From positions 30,094,628 to 30,158,627 of the forward strand of contig NC_088305.1 in assembly GCF_032854445.1 (NCBI RefSeq): a stretch of 64,000 nt of DNA, in the 5' to 3' direction. The notes below the pieces were generated by a model. The model had not been told where the DNA came from. It worked only from the letters and a program-made list of their open reading frames with translations, and searched no databases. This DNA comes from Liolophura sinensis. Lineage: Eukaryota > Mollusca > Polyplacophora > Chitonida > Chitonidae. Shown in pieces: positions 1 to 10,675 of this stretch. Made by a program: the position numbers and the translations under genes. Position 1 is the first letter of the stretch. Every line of letters begins with the position of its first letter.

Positions 1-3000
1 CTTTACATGAGCTCAACACCCGAGCAACTTGGACATAAGGGATTGTCTTGTGTATATTTGCACTGTAGCCTCCATCGCGTGAACACGCCTTATCGTTTCT
101 TAAAACGACCGACACTGCTGGTCTCCATATTATGGAGTAGTGAAAATTAGCAATCCGCCTGAAATGAGACATATTAGCATGATTTGGGAACGGAAAGTAA
201 ATCACTCAGCGGAATAGACGAAATTTATTTGCAACTCGATTCGATCGATAGGAATACGATGTTGTTTTCTGTCTAGCAAATGCTCAGCCAATTCAATTAA
301 TATCAATGAGCGATAAAAATACGTAAAGTGCCCATGTAAATTCAACGAACTTTCCGCACAACTGAAGAATTGCGTAATTTTACTCTCCATGCCTTGATTT
401 TCTCTTCAGTTTGTAAGACGTCTTTTTAAGGGGTTTGCTGGATGACGTGAGCAATCACGTGATCTTACTGCACAATTCCTTAACTTCTGTTCAGTTTGAT
501 TCGTGATGTTTTCTACCCCGTGAGGGGGTATGTTATTGTGATGTTTGTTCACTTTTCCCTCGTTTTTTTCTTGATTCAGCAAAGTTTTCTGCGTTAACCT
601 CAATCCAATCGTTTTCCAAAGATGTACGACAGCATGCAATTATAGTGTTTATGCAAAGGATTCCAGATTACTCCAGGAAATACACATGACATAGACAACT
701 GGTATTAGTTTCTTAGTGTGCTATTGGGGGTTAATTGGTTTGAATCTTGATAACAGTGTGATTTTGTTTATGCCTTTGCTTGTTGTTCAGCGAAGAAGTC
801 GTCAGGCTGGTGTCATGTCTGGTGTCTCCAGCATGGCGTTCCAGTGAGGCAACATATACAATGCCATCATATATCGGCATATGGATCGGTGTGCTGGATA
901 GAAATACTGTCGAGATATGGCTGGAATATTGACAACAGCGATGCAAAGGCCAAATAAAACAGACAAGGACAAGGATGTCTCCAATTTCCGGAGCGTCAAT
1001 TCAAGCCGTTATTGCGGATAAGGCCCTTCAGTTCTCTGTTACAGAACACAGCTCTCTTGATTTCATGGAATTGATTGAATGTTTGAGTTACGGAGTGATA
1101 TATAAACAAGGGCCATGTAATGACTGAGTAATTTTTAAAAGATTGCCATCCGTTTTGTTAGCAAAAGTAAACTTCAATAACTGACTAACTAACTAACTAA
1201 CTAACTAAATAAATAAGACAATAGGCAAAACATCAGTTCAGATTCGTAGCCAATTCATTTCTGGAACTGATCAACATGTATAGTATACTTGTATAGGTCT
1301 ATTAATTTTGTCTGATTAATCCAGCACATGAAGGTTACTTTATCGTGTATTCATTTCATGTTTATTTGACGCCGTTAAAAGTATTTTCTTGTCGCCCTCC
1401 CTCGGAGGAAACTATCGCACCTCGTCAGATACAAGACAATCTTTCTTACACAAAGCTGCTCCCTAACCAGCGAGAATATGATTCAAATCATATTCTCATG
1501 TCCACGTCTGTATTTATTCATTTAACAATTTCAGAATTGCGGCAAAAGGCTTATCAGCAATTTTATTCACATGACATTGCTTTTGGGAAATATATTAGAG
1601 TTACATGAGCGAAGAAACAAAAATCTGAGCACAGATTAAATATTTTTCTTAGATATTAATAATACCAGGGAGAGAACATAAAAACTTCCTGTACATTGTG
1701 ACCAGCTTGCTGGATCCAGCTTGTGTGAGCTACACGATTATTAAGATTGTGTAAATTCTAGATCATGTTCGTACATGTTGCGGATCGAATGTTACAACAC
1801 TGTACTTCGGCTTAAGATGTTTAGGCATGGGGCAGTTTAAATAGGCTAGAACAACCCTCTCCATTTAAAACGATTTGATAATGTCGTTAAACACCAATCA
1901 GTCTAGCAATCAATCAGTCAATCCACCTACAACCGGGTTGACACCAAATTCGATGACATTGATCTCTGTTAGCGGATGGGTTTGATTTGGTAGCAGACAA
2001 ACCTGGGGGGGGGGAGTGGGGTGGAGGTGGGATACAGCGTATCACGAAGGTCAAACATGGCTAAGTAACAGCCCGTGAGAGATCCGAGAACAGTTGTAAT
2101 GGTCTCTGCAGGGGCTAATTCCTCAAGGGGCCGAATGACTCCGGCAGAATTGAAGTAATTATAGTTCTATCGAAATTTTGAAGACGCAGAAAACGAGGCC
2201 TTTACCCAAATGACGTCAGAACTGGGGTAAGGTGAATTGTGTTTCATTTAAAACTTTTTTCCCGGCCATCAATATTTGGAATATTTTGATGTTTTTTTTT
2301 TATCTTTCGACGTTACAAAAAACCATAGAAGCTTTCAGACTAATTGCAGCAAGCTTTAAAGTTAATTCTGTGTCTGGTCCATGCGATATAGGTTGAATCC
2401 AGTCAGAAGTGAAGAGATGAAACATTCATTAGAGTGAAATCAAAGAGAGATTTTGGGAAAGTGTAGTTACCCTTTTTGTTGAACATTACATTTCCTTTTT
2501 CTTAGATATAGAAAATTCCCGCCTAAGGAGAGAGGTTACCCTGCAATCGTCAATCGCCTATAAAGTAACTTAAGAAAAGCAGATTACTAATCTTGGAATA
2601 AAGACATATTTTTTCTATTTATCAGGGATATTTGAATTTAGTGAGTGCACAAGGCATCTCACATCTTGGCTTAAAACTTTGCAAACAAAAGCTCACAAAG
2701 TCCTAGTTGAACAAAAACTTCTTGAATTCCCTTTTCTCATTGGCTTGATCCGTCACGTGACCGAATTCCGATGTCGTCTGATCAGAGTTTTACAGAGAAC
2801 GAGGTCCAGACTTAATACATTCTAAATATAATATGTATCTCCTGCGTGATATTTAATCGAGCATAGTGTAAGATATGAAATTGTTTAGTTTGGATCGAAT
2901 CTCATCCATCACAAATATTTAATCAGTAAACATATTATTGATTCCCGACATCAGATTCAAATCTCACGAAGCATTCTTTGCTTTCCATTTTGGCCCTCAT

Positions 3001-3257
3001 CCAGCTGGTTTCTGAGAATTTAATTGCAAAGAAACTTTTCGCCGAGATCCCAGTAGAGTTCAAAGGGATGGAATGTAGATATATTCGTACATTCCCATAG
3101 GCAGTGAGTGTTCGACCACAGACTCGGTCAAGTGTTCATGTATGAACAAACTCATAAGTCAAACTGTATAATCATCATTTCTTAACATCAAAGAGCGGGC
3201 TAGCAGATGGACCGGACGGTGGGATCCACATCTAATATAAAAAAAAAACTATACAGC
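1..3257. other. AT-rich intergenic DNA, no gene recognised
   Basis: Only short open frames without domain signatures, splice context or codon periodicity are visible. The stretch holds a CTAA microsatellite at 1183-1216, a G-rich run near 2006-2020 and a SINE-tail-like phrase near 1885-1920 (GTTAAACACCAATCAGT followed by CAATCAATC-type repeats). I see nothing else that can be supported. Confidence 0.6.
1183..1216. repeat. (CTAA)n / (AAATA)n microsatellite
   Basis: About six tandem CTAA units run directly into AAATAAATAA. This is a simple-sequence repeat that may be the A-rich tail of a decayed retroposon, although no head is recognisable beside it. Confidence 0.85.
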
Positions 3258-3400
3258 ATTCAAAATAAAACCAGAGCAGCGACGACAGTGTGATAATTGT
3301 CACATGGTGACAAGTAATCGGTGAAATACGGTTAATTGAAAATTTACCTTATTTAGGATTCTATTCTAACTGGTCATGTAAATGGTTAAATAGTAGCTAA
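3258..3400 (+). repeat. Dispersed repeat family D, copy 1
   Basis: This stretch begins near an A-rich run and contains CCAGAGCAGCGACGACAGTG, then a TCACATG phrase, a GGTGAAATACGG phrase and ATTCTAACTGGT. The same series of phrases recurs at 5380-5770 and 24225-24345 on the same strand, and in reverse complement at 23390-23500 and 35835-35975. I do not recognise the family. No ORF or terminal repeat was found, and the limits are approximate. Confidence 0.6.
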
Positions 3401-3485
3401 TTACACATATGGGTCACGATGGATTAATCAGGTAAAAAAGCACCCAGTAATGTACATTGCAATACATTAGGGTCTACTCAAAATG

Positions 3486-3819
3486 ACCAGCCCCGATAGC
3501 ACAGTTGGTAGAGCGTCCGCTACCGGAGCGGTAGATCCAGAGTCAATCCTATGACTTTAAAAGAGGAAGTTCTAACTTCTTCGCTTGGCGTTCAGAATGA
3601 AGGGGATAGTGCAGCGACTGGTAGACCCGTATCAGTATCATGGCTCAGCTTACTTGACTTCGGTAAGGCGTCTCAGTGAAGCAGCACTAGATAAAAGAGC
3701 GGTGAAAATCCGTCCTGCAATAAGGAGGCACGTTACATGCACTCTAAGGATTCCGTCATGGTCATATGACTGAAAAATTGTTAAGTACGATGTTAAACCC
3801 AAAGCACTCACTCACTCAC
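3486..3819 (+). mobile_element. tRNA-derived SINE (family A) with 13-bp target-site duplication
   Basis: The 5' head has a tRNA-like A-box region (TAGCACAGTTGGTAGAGC) and a weak B box (GATCCAGAGTCAATCC). The body ends in TTAAACCCAAAGCACTCACT, with a short CACT-repeat tail. The element is flanked by a perfect 13-bp direct repeat, TCTACTCAAAATG, at 3473-3485 and 3820-3832, as expected for LINE-driven retroposition. It is about 334 bp and has a sister copy at 18408-18745. The head reads plus, so internal Pol III transcription would run left to right. The small ORF inside it is fortuitous. Confidence 0.88.
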
Positions 3820-3832
3820 TCTACTCAAAATG

Positions 3833-5252
3833 TTGAAATGTCTTAACATTTAATATACAAACACATCAGATGTTTTGCAAGCATTTCAAAACAAGAGGAC
3901 AAACATAAGTCAGCTCACTTGGATCACAAAACAGTAAACCGGGAAAGTGTCGGCTCTTTTTATCTATCTGTTTATTGGCGGTAAAGCAATGAGAAACTAG
4001 AACACAGGAGTCAGTCAACTTATTGTGTGTTTTCATGTAACCCATTAACTCTGGGGTTGAGGCGTGGATATTGTCCAAATACAAAGAAAGATCATTTTCT
4101 TTAGACTTGTAGGTTTCCTACCCTGTTTCTTTACAGTTCGTATTCTTGTTCATCCAGTTTTAATCCATCATGTTCGATGATGTCTTGTCCGGCTTCCGTC
4201 ACACATTGTCCAGTTTTGCATTAGATACTATCTGACTTTGCAGTTTTTCTCTCACGTTGATTTACTCTCGTACAAAATACTCACAAGTAACTAAAAGTAT
4301 TGCATTTAAACACCAAACAACAGTTGTGCATTTCCAAAAATAAATTTCGTGGGTAAAACTAGTACAAAATATCCGAATGTAACTGAAGAGGGATTCATTA
4401 CTCGCCTATTATGAATACGGAAATACAAGACAACGAAAAATATCTAACCGTCCACTGCCAGGCCTAGCTACGCCTGATTTACTACCGATGTTTTATAACT
4501 TAATTTGCGAGGACGAATGGCGGAAAAAAGAAAGAGACAAGTTTATCGTACACAACTCACTAAGCAAAAAACAGTCTGGGGCAAAACTTAATAAACATCC
4601 TTGTATGTTAGAGTAAAATTTCGAAAGTGTTTGTCCGCGCGGAAAGTCTGTGAACTTTACGCGCGGACTAACCGCATTTTCTGTCTCTCTTGGAGATTAA
4701 TCGAATCGGCTGAGCATTTGCTCGGCTGGATGTAATGTGTTATCTCTGTTCGTCGGATCCAGCTGCTGATAAACTTTCTCTGATCTGATTCACATCAGGT
4801 GACTTGTTTTCCTTCTCCGATCGATGCCATGTCTATTTGAAGTTAACGGGTTTTAAACGAACTCATAAAAACTCGAGAATTCTTCGATAATTACTTTACC
4901 TACAAGAAATCTATAGCCACAGAGTGTTGCCGTGGCAACCCGCGTCAACCCAAATTTGGTATTCCGTCACGCACGCAAGCAGCCGGTCAGAGACACAAAT
5001 GGTGGGATCAAACAAAAGCGTGAGCGGAACCCATACTCCTTACAGGGCATGCGTCTCTCTCTGCCTTTCGCTTACTTCACTGGCACCCATAATTGTACAG
5101 AAAGTTTGAACAACACCAAGGTCACCGGGGTGATGAAGCAGGAAGTGATGTCAGAAAAGATATACAATCCGTCTCAACCTGCGTCTCTAATAATAATTTA
5201 TACGCATGCGTTCTCTTGATCTTAGGTGTGTAAAACATAATTCGTAAGGAGT
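3833..5252. other. Intergenic DNA, nothing recognised
   Basis: The stretch between the family A SINE and the partial tRNA-like head at 5253 contains only short, unsupported open frames and AT-rich sequence. I could not assign any coding, RNA or mobile feature. Confidence 0.5.
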
Positions 5253-5312
5253 GTGAGTGGAGCCGTGGCCCAGTGGTTAGAACCTTTCTCTTTCAGTCAC
5301 ACAAGTGGATAT
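5253..5312 (+). repeat. Truncated tRNA-like SINE head
   Basis: GGAGCCGTGGCCCAGTGG, followed by TTAGAACC, resembles the 5' half of a tRNA with an A box (TGGCCCAGTGG). No B box follows at the expected distance. It resembles the head at 45625-45720 and is interpreted as a 5' fragment of a tRNA-derived SINE abutting the family D array. Confidence 0.4.
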
Positions 5313-5379
5313 TTGTCTCTAGACCTACCAAAAAATGTTGGTTTATACAAGGAACTTCAGAATAATTTAGACGCACAAC

Positions 5380-5770
5380 ATAGCGGGGAAAACCAGAGCA
5401 GCGACGACAGTGTGATAGACGTACAGCATATGGAGTAGACCTACAGAATAGAGAGACAAGAACAGAGCAGCAACGACAGTGTGATAGACGTACAGCATAG
5501 AGTAAAACCAGAGCAACGACGACCCTGTGACAAACGTACAGCACAGTTAGAAATACCAGAACAGCGACGACACTATTAGAGACGTACAGCACAGAGAGAA
5601 AAACCAAAGCAGCGACGACAGTGTGATAGACGTACATTACAGAGAGAAGAACCAGAGCAGTGTGATGGTTGGTAAATGCTCATACGTAACCGATGAAAAA
5701 CGGCCTCTAGTCAGTTTACCACAGTTATGGTTTTATTCTAACTGTTGATGTAAATACATAAACAGTAGCA
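5380..5770 (+). repeat. Family D repeat copy 2 with internal 48-bp tandem array
   Basis: The head phrase CAGAGCAGCGACGACAGTG, followed by TGATAGACGTACAGCA, is repeated about five times, starting near 5395, 5463, 5510, 5558 and 5606 (spacing 68, 47, 48 and 48 bp), with a truncated unit at about 5652. The last unit runs into the downstream part of family D (GTAACCGATGAAAAACGG, then TTTTATTCTAACTG), as in the single-unit copy at 3258-3400. The head segment therefore appears to have expanded in place. The 114-codon minus-strand ORF here is a by-product of the repeat. Confidence 0.75.
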
Positions 5771-5970
5771 AATTTAAATGGAGTCTTCTCCACTCATAAA
5801 ACTGAGAGCTATATCGTACAAGAGAAAAATAGGTCCAAATATCCGCGTCATTGTTGCCAAGCTGGTATCTTGTTACATACAACCCTTGTTACATTTGCAC
5901 ATTTCTACCTTTATCACTTTTCGAATAATTTTTCAGCCTTGCTGATTTAGGAACTGCTCCATGGCACGAA

Positions 5971-6125
5971 ATTATTTATTATCTATTTAATTGGTGTTTT
6001 AAGCCGTACTCAAGAATATTTCACTTATACGACGGTGGCCAGCATTATGGTGGGAGGTAACCGGTAAGAGTCCGGGGGAAACCCACGAACATCCGCAGGT
6101 TGCCGAGACAAACAAGGTCTCCTTT
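5971..6125 (-). mobile_element. Family B SINE, 5'-truncated
   Basis: Read on the plus strand it runs from a TTTATT-rich tail through GGTGTTTTAAGCCGTACTCA, a CGACGGTGGCCAGCATTATG phrase and GGGGGAAACCCACGAAC. The transcribed strand of the SINE is minus, with the A-rich tail at the left. The tRNA-like head seen in the full copy at 33195-33444 is missing. Confidence 0.75.
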
Positions 6126-6395
6126 CCCGCCACCTTTACGACAAAAGGGATAATTTCAATTCTCATATTGTAAATTATCCTTATTTAGATAGCAATATAC
6201 CAAGGGGTCCTGCATATGTCGTATACATATCTCGCCTTGTAGCATTTGTTAGATCTTGCGTTAATTGTGATGACTTTAATCTGCGTCACAAGTTGCTCGT
6301 TCAAAAACTAGTTTGTCAAGGATACTCCATCAAACGCCTTTAATCTATGTTTCTCAAATTTTACAATGAGTATAACACTCTCGTTGGCAGGTATG

Positions 6396-6417
6396 GACAG
6401 AGCGTTCAGAATCTCTA
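6396..6417 (+). repeat. Solo monomer like the 48-kb minisatellite
   Basis: GGACAGAGCGTTCAGAATCT, followed by CTAGCG, matches the core of the 25-bp unit tandemly repeated at 47940-49580, about 41 kb away. It stands alone here. Confidence 0.5.
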
Positions 6418-6431
6418 GCGATCTGCATTGT

Positions 6432-6575
6432 GATCAACCACATAGACGGCGCTGTTATCCCTATGTACATATCTATCACGTACATGGTATTTAACAACAT
6501 AGATGGCGCTGGTTGCCCAGTCTAACCGTCTGTCTTGTATGTCATGTGAAACATCATAGATGGCGCCTCTTGTAG
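6432..6575 (+). repeat. Three spaced copies of ATAGATGGCGC-like motif
   Basis: The phrases ACATAGACGGCGCTG, ACATAGATGGCGCTG and TCATAGATGGCGCC occur about 57 bp apart. The sequence between them is less conserved. This may be a decayed short tandem repeat. The motif superficially resembles a YY1-type ATGGCG site, but no gene lies close by. Confidence 0.4.
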
Positions 6576-6975
6576 CATGAGATCTTTACATATTAACGGG
6601 AAAGACGTAATCGTCCGTTACTTTTGAATCATAATCTGATCGGTTAGGGCCTGTAACGCTCGTCATATTCAAACTGTATCTAATACCGTTTAACCTGGGG
6701 CTAGGGTCCGTAAATGTAGCCATGCTCATTACATCAGCATGATGCCTTTGTGAACAGTTGCAATTAAAGCGCGACTGAGATACTTGTTTAATTGTTATTT
6801 GGCCTGGAACTCATTCACGGACTACGAATTTGAACTTTAATATGGAATTCATGCCTGGAATATTCATTGTCTACCCGGCATCATTGAAAACTGATGACCG
6901 CTTCTCGCTTGTGTGATACCGGCTTTATTTCTTATTCGTATAATTTCTTATATACCTTTGTCTTTGGGAGTTAGT

Positions 6976-7078
6976 GTTAAACGTTGTTTTGGAAATGAAT
7001 CTTGCGATTATCGACTTGAAACGCCTTTTACGGACTACGAATGGTATATGAATGTCAGACTTGACGCTTATATTTATT
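6976..7078 (+). repeat. Dispersed repeat family C, copy 1
   Basis: It starts GTTAAACGTTGTTTTGGAAA and contains CTTGCGATTATCGACTTGAA and CAGACTTGACGCTTATATTT. The core recurs at 13353-13447, 36795-36880 (reverse), 43800-43880, 49943-50020, 52635-52745 and 55728-55870 (reverse). I do not recognise the family and see no tRNA box or ORF. Here it directly abuts a family B head remnant. Confidence 0.65.
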
Positions 7079-7200
7079 CTCACGTACGATGGGAGAGGAA
7101 GTCAGCATGAACTTAAACTCATGGCAACCAAACTAGGGGGAGTGTCCTGGTTCATCACGCTGCTTCAGCACGCTGAAGTGAGCCACGGAGGTCCCCTAGG
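7079..7200 (-). repeat. Family B SINE, head remnant only
   Basis: CACGTACGATGGGAGAGGAA, followed by GTCAGCATGAACTT and a diverged CCTGGTTCATCACGCTGC, aligns by eye with the tRNA-like half of the full family B SINE near 33336-33440. The tail half is replaced by family C sequence, so this is either a chimera or a nested arrangement. Confidence 0.55.
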
Positions 7201-7452
7201 CACAACACGTTTACGTGTATTCAAATCGTTTGCCATTTGACAGTACGATGACAGGCAGGCTGCAGGGTGACTTTGACTCAAGGTCTGTAGTATCTTCTGC
7301 AAAGATACCATGCCTGGGATTTTAATAGTGCATGCTTTGAGTGGAAGAAGTGACGAGAGGCACAGGTGTGAGAGAGGCGCTTGAGAGTCGGGTATTGGGC
7401 TGCACTGAGGGTTAACTGTTAAAACGTCATAAGCCGTCAAAAGCATAAACGT

Positions 7453-7458
7453 CACGTA
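7453..7458. repeat. Left target-site duplication of the Polinton (CACGTA)
   Basis: The six bases CACGTA directly precede the element's AGTAGTATAG terminus. They are repeated exactly at 16540-16545 just outside the other terminus. Six-base duplications are the known signature of Polinton/Maverick integration. Confidence 0.9.
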
Positions 7459-7711
7459 AGTAGTATAGAAGGAGCAGAACTTGTCGTATTGTCGGGAGGA
7501 GCAGGTGCGAGGCGCATGCGCGTGACGCGTGGTGTGTCGTCCGCGCTCAAAGCGAGGAGTGACGTAACACGCAAAAGGCCACGTGACCACGTGATCTTGG
7601 CTCGAGAGTCGGTTGACGTCACGCGCGATGCGCGCAAACGGACCAATGAGCGCAGCTCCATTAGCTCCTTTGCGTCCAAACGGACCCATGGGTGACCACG
7701 CAGTCTTGGCG
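7459..7711 (+). repeat. Left terminal inverted repeat of the Polinton
   Basis: The outer ~45 bp (AGTAGTATAGAAGGAGCAGA, then TTGTCGTATTG and GGAGGAGCAG) and inner ~75 bp (ACGGACCAATGAGCGCAGC through CCCATGGGTGACCACGCAGT) match the reverse complement of 16284-16539. The middle is less conserved. The repeat starts 5'-AG, as usual for Polintons. Confidence 0.88.
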
Positions 7712-8092
7712 CTGTGCAACCTGGAGTTTCTATGGCCTTACCTCAGATAGAAGCTATTTAGATATTTATTTCCGACCGAAATGATTCACATCACTTTGTC
7801 GTGGTTTGTAAAGCCTGCCATGCTTCTCAGCATTTTTTAAATTGCCAAAGGCTGTTCCCCTTCTACAGCCGTGTCAATAAGCGGCCCAGAGTTATTGTTC
7901 CTGATTTTCTCTCTCACAAATGGTATTGCTGATTCTGATGAAATATTTGATGACTTGATTGTATATATGTGAATAAATGGTTTACACTGCTTAGTGTTCG
8001 AACTGTTCGAAGCTGTTCTTGTAGATTTACTGAAATAAGTTGTAAGACTGAGGTTCACTCACTATACACGGACACAGGGACGACACCGGACT
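7712..8092. other. Polinton left non-coding interval
   Basis: Between the left inverted repeat and the integrase remnant I see no recognisable gene. Short open frames on both strands have no family features. It is probably the upstream region of the integrase, but no promoter motif is convincing. Confidence 0.45.
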
Positions 8093-9235
8093 ATGCCTCG
8101 CACCAGCCGCCAGCTACCTCGCCGCACCGGTCACCGCGTCAGCAACAGCAGCAGTAGCAGCCGCGGCGGCGTCGGGGATGAAAGTTGGGTCAGAGAACAC
8201 TCGCGGACAGTGACTCAAACGCGGTCGATGCCGCTCTCGTCCGACACCGACAGTGCAGCGGCTTACAGCGACGTTCAGCCCTTGCTCAAGGCAGCTCGGC
8301 AACATGAACTCAAATTGAGTCGGGCCCGCGTGTCGGCTTGGCTGACCCGGTAGGACACGCACACGCTGCACCGTCCCGCTCGAAGACGCTATCCTGGTAA
8401 AGGAGTTGTGGTTGAGGGGATAGACAGTCAGCGGCAGGCTGACGTGGTCGGCATGGGAACGTTTGCCAAAGAGAACGATGACAACCGTTACCGAACCTGC
8501 ATCGATGTCCTCTCCAAGTACAGCTGGGTGGTTCCATTGCACACCAAAACCGGTGCTTGTCAGATCGATGCATTTCTACTCATTTTCAAGGCGGGGCGTC
8601 GACCGTTTTACGTGCAAACGGAGGAAGGCAAAGATTTTCTGAACAGACCGTTCCAGGCATTTTTAAAGGACAAAAGTGGGGTTTTTTTTCACACGTTGAA
8701 CGTGACCAAAGTGTCCGTGGTACAACGGTTTAACCGTACTTTTAAAGGACACATGTACAAATATTTCACCGCTCACAACACTCTCAGTACCTGGACGCTT
8801 TACCGGCACTGCTCCGCGGCTACAATCGAGCGTATCACCGGAGTATACGGTGGGCTCCGATCAAGCCTTGAAAGGTCCACCCAGGTCCAAGCGATCGGTG
8901 TACAGTTATTGCGCCGGCAATCTCGTGTAAGTAAAGTGTATAAGTAAAGTGAAAGGGAAATTTTAAAAATCGTACCTCCCGAATTGGAGCACGGAAATGT
9001 TCCGCATCGTCCGCACCCACCCTAGTCAGCCTACCGTGTACACACTGGAGGACTTGAAAGGGGAACGGTTACTCAAGACGTTTTACAAGACCGAACTGTA
9101 AGCGGTGGCAGCCGCGGCAGACAAATTTTATCAGGTAGAGATCTTAAAAGGGAACGTCGCCGAGGAAAACTGTATTAATAGGTAAAATTGGTCGGCTATC
9201 CACCCAGCTTTAATTCTTAGGTGCCGGGCACGTCA
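8093..9235 (+). pseudogene. Polinton integrase with degenerate chromodomain-like tail
   Basis: This is a broken retroviral-type (rve) integrase, which would insert the linear element DNA into the host chromosome. One frame runs 8093-8947 with an in-frame TAG at 8351-8353. The N-terminal DNA-binding part lies before the stop. The catalytic core follows, with the first acidic residue in QADVVGM (codon at 8441-8443), a second-site motif QTEEGKDFLN where Glu stands for the usual Asp, and a third-site motif VVQRFNRT where Gln stands for the usual Glu. Near 8800 the reading shifts frame. LLRGYNRAYHRSIRW belongs to another frame, and further shifts lead to a chromodomain-like tail around 9110-9230 with a stop inside it. 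The changed second and third catalytic residues make it catalytically dead independently of the frameshifts. Confidence 0.85.
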
Positions 9236-9239
9236 AACG

Positions 9240-9797
9240 TATGTAACCCGATGGAAGCATCCATTTACCTGCATCGTGAGCGGACCGACCGGGTGTGGAA
9301 AGTCCGTGTTTGTGAAACGGTTGGTGGAGCGCACTCAAGCTCTCATTCACGAGGGAGCAGCCGTTATACACCACGTTACCCAACGTTCGATTTGAAGAAG
9401 GTGTGCCTAGCCCGTCAGCATTTGACACGGGAGAGCGGACGTTAGTCGTAGTGGACGATTTGATGGCCAAAGCGGGCAAACGCATGACAAAATTTTACAT
9501 AAGGCAGACACCACCGGAATATCAGCGTGGCGCACATCGTGCAGAACTACACCAAAGATCATCGTACTATCAGTCTGCGCACACTGCTTGGTGTTGTTTT
9601 AAAACCCGCGAGACGCGTCTCAAATTACCGCGATTGCTAAACAGATGGCTCCGGGGCGGACGCAGTTTGAGGATTCCACCGCCGAACCTCACGGGTATTT
9701 GCTGGTCAATTTCAAGCAAGCCACACTCGACCACCTGCGACTTCGAACCCACATATTCCCCGGAGAGATTGGGCACGTAGGCGTGCTTAATGCTTAA
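9240..9797 (+). pseudogene. Polinton A32-like packaging ATPase
   Basis: This is a remnant of the FtsK/HerA-type ATPase that packages Polinton DNA into capsids. Walker A is intact (GPTGCGKS, 9282-9305) and is followed by FVKRLVERTQALIHEG before a stop. Walker B (LVVVDDLM, 9442-9465) lies in a different frame. A third frame carries NPRDASQITAIAKQM and later PHGYLLVNFKQATLDHLRLR and FPGEIG, ending at a TAA at 9795-9797. Sequence between Walker A and B appears shortened, and at least two frameshifts separate the three blocks. It lies directly after the integrase tail. Confidence 0.83.
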
Positions 9798-9867
9798 GTC
9801 ATAAAACTTCGTACGCACGATCTGCCGAATCAGTTGTTTTTACCTCAGCCGGCTCCAACGTTGCGGC

Positions 9868-10183
9868 CCCTTGCTGTCCCTTGTAGCTGGAACCACCCCC
9901 GTCATTCGACGTGCCGTGCTGCGCGGCAACGATCCGGGTTTACTTCGGTGTTTGTGTGAGTGTGCCAAGAATGTGTTAAATGGAAACGTTTCACTATCGG
10001 CGGCTCAGAAGGGGAATTTACTGCGGCACAAGACGAGTCTTCGACCTTGGTCAAGAAAAGTGTTCCCCTGCATAAGAAAGGACTGATTGTTCAACGCGGT
10101 GGTCTCACCGCGGAGCGCTGCCCGGCCTCCTCCTCACCGCCGCACCAGCCCTCATCGGTGGCATCAATAAGAGCTGGGAGGTA
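9868..10183 (+). pseudogene. Polinton accessory protein 1, frameshifted
   Basis: A lightly basic protein with the block CECAKNVLNGNVSLSAAQKG in one frame changes to KKSVPLHKKGLIVQRGG in another near 10040. This pair of blocks is a type I associate with a small conserved protein found in animal Polintons between the ATPase and capsid genes. Its biochemical role is not established, and a virion-associated role is only an inference from gene order. Confidence 0.55.
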
Positions 10184-10660
10184 ATGCAGCATGCCAAGAA
10201 AATGGTCTTGGTCGAGCCGCATCTCTTAGACACGCTCACGCGGCCACCACCCCGAGTACTGTTAAAGCTCTCTATGCGCTCGACAAAAAGATGACATCGA
10301 TCCTCCACGACAAGACTCTCTCGGACGATGAGAAAATACAGCGGTATCACCACAGCCCTCAACGGTACCGTGCGTTTCAAGATCAATACCAAGCCGCGCA
10401 GCAGCCAAGTTCGACAACGAACCAGCCAGCCGCCAAGCCTGTCGGTGGCTTGAGCGAGGGGGAGATTTTAGAGAGCGTACCTGTCGGTTTACGGTGAAAG
10501 GCTGCTCTGCTATGAGGCGACACCGAGCGGTTCTCGCCCTCCTGCCGCCAAAACCACTAACACCAAAAAACACTACTATCACGATTCCACGTCGACCCAG
10601 AGACGACAACAGGGACGACCCGGACTGCGTCCATCTCCAGCAATCGTAACCCCGCTATTA
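10184..10660 (+). pseudogene. Polinton accessory protein 2, frameshifted
   Basis: An ATG at 10184 opens with MQHAKKMVLVEPHLLDTL. The frame then shifts, and VKALYALDKKMTSILHDKTL followed by SDDEKIQRYHHSPQRYRAFQ runs from about 10260 to 10497. A further frame continues into a low-complexity basic stretch. The charged helical layout matches a conserved Polinton protein of unknown function that sits upstream of the minor capsid gene. The functional name is withheld because the family is uncharacterised. Confidence 0.55.
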
Positions 10661-10675
10661 AATACCGGCGCCAGA

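Noticed and set aside
5293-5637. 114-codon minus-strand frame with VVAALVFL-type repeats, like a membrane protein
   Set aside because: It is the complement of the 48-bp tandem array. Periodic hydrophobicity follows from the repeat, and the array interrupts a dispersed element.
7165-7719. 184-codon minus-strand frame across the left Polinton boundary
   Set aside because: It spans a SINE remnant, the target duplication and the inverted repeat, so it cannot be one evolved gene. No motif is present.
8114-8542. 142-codon minus-strand frame
   Set aside because: Antisense shadow of the integrase remnant.
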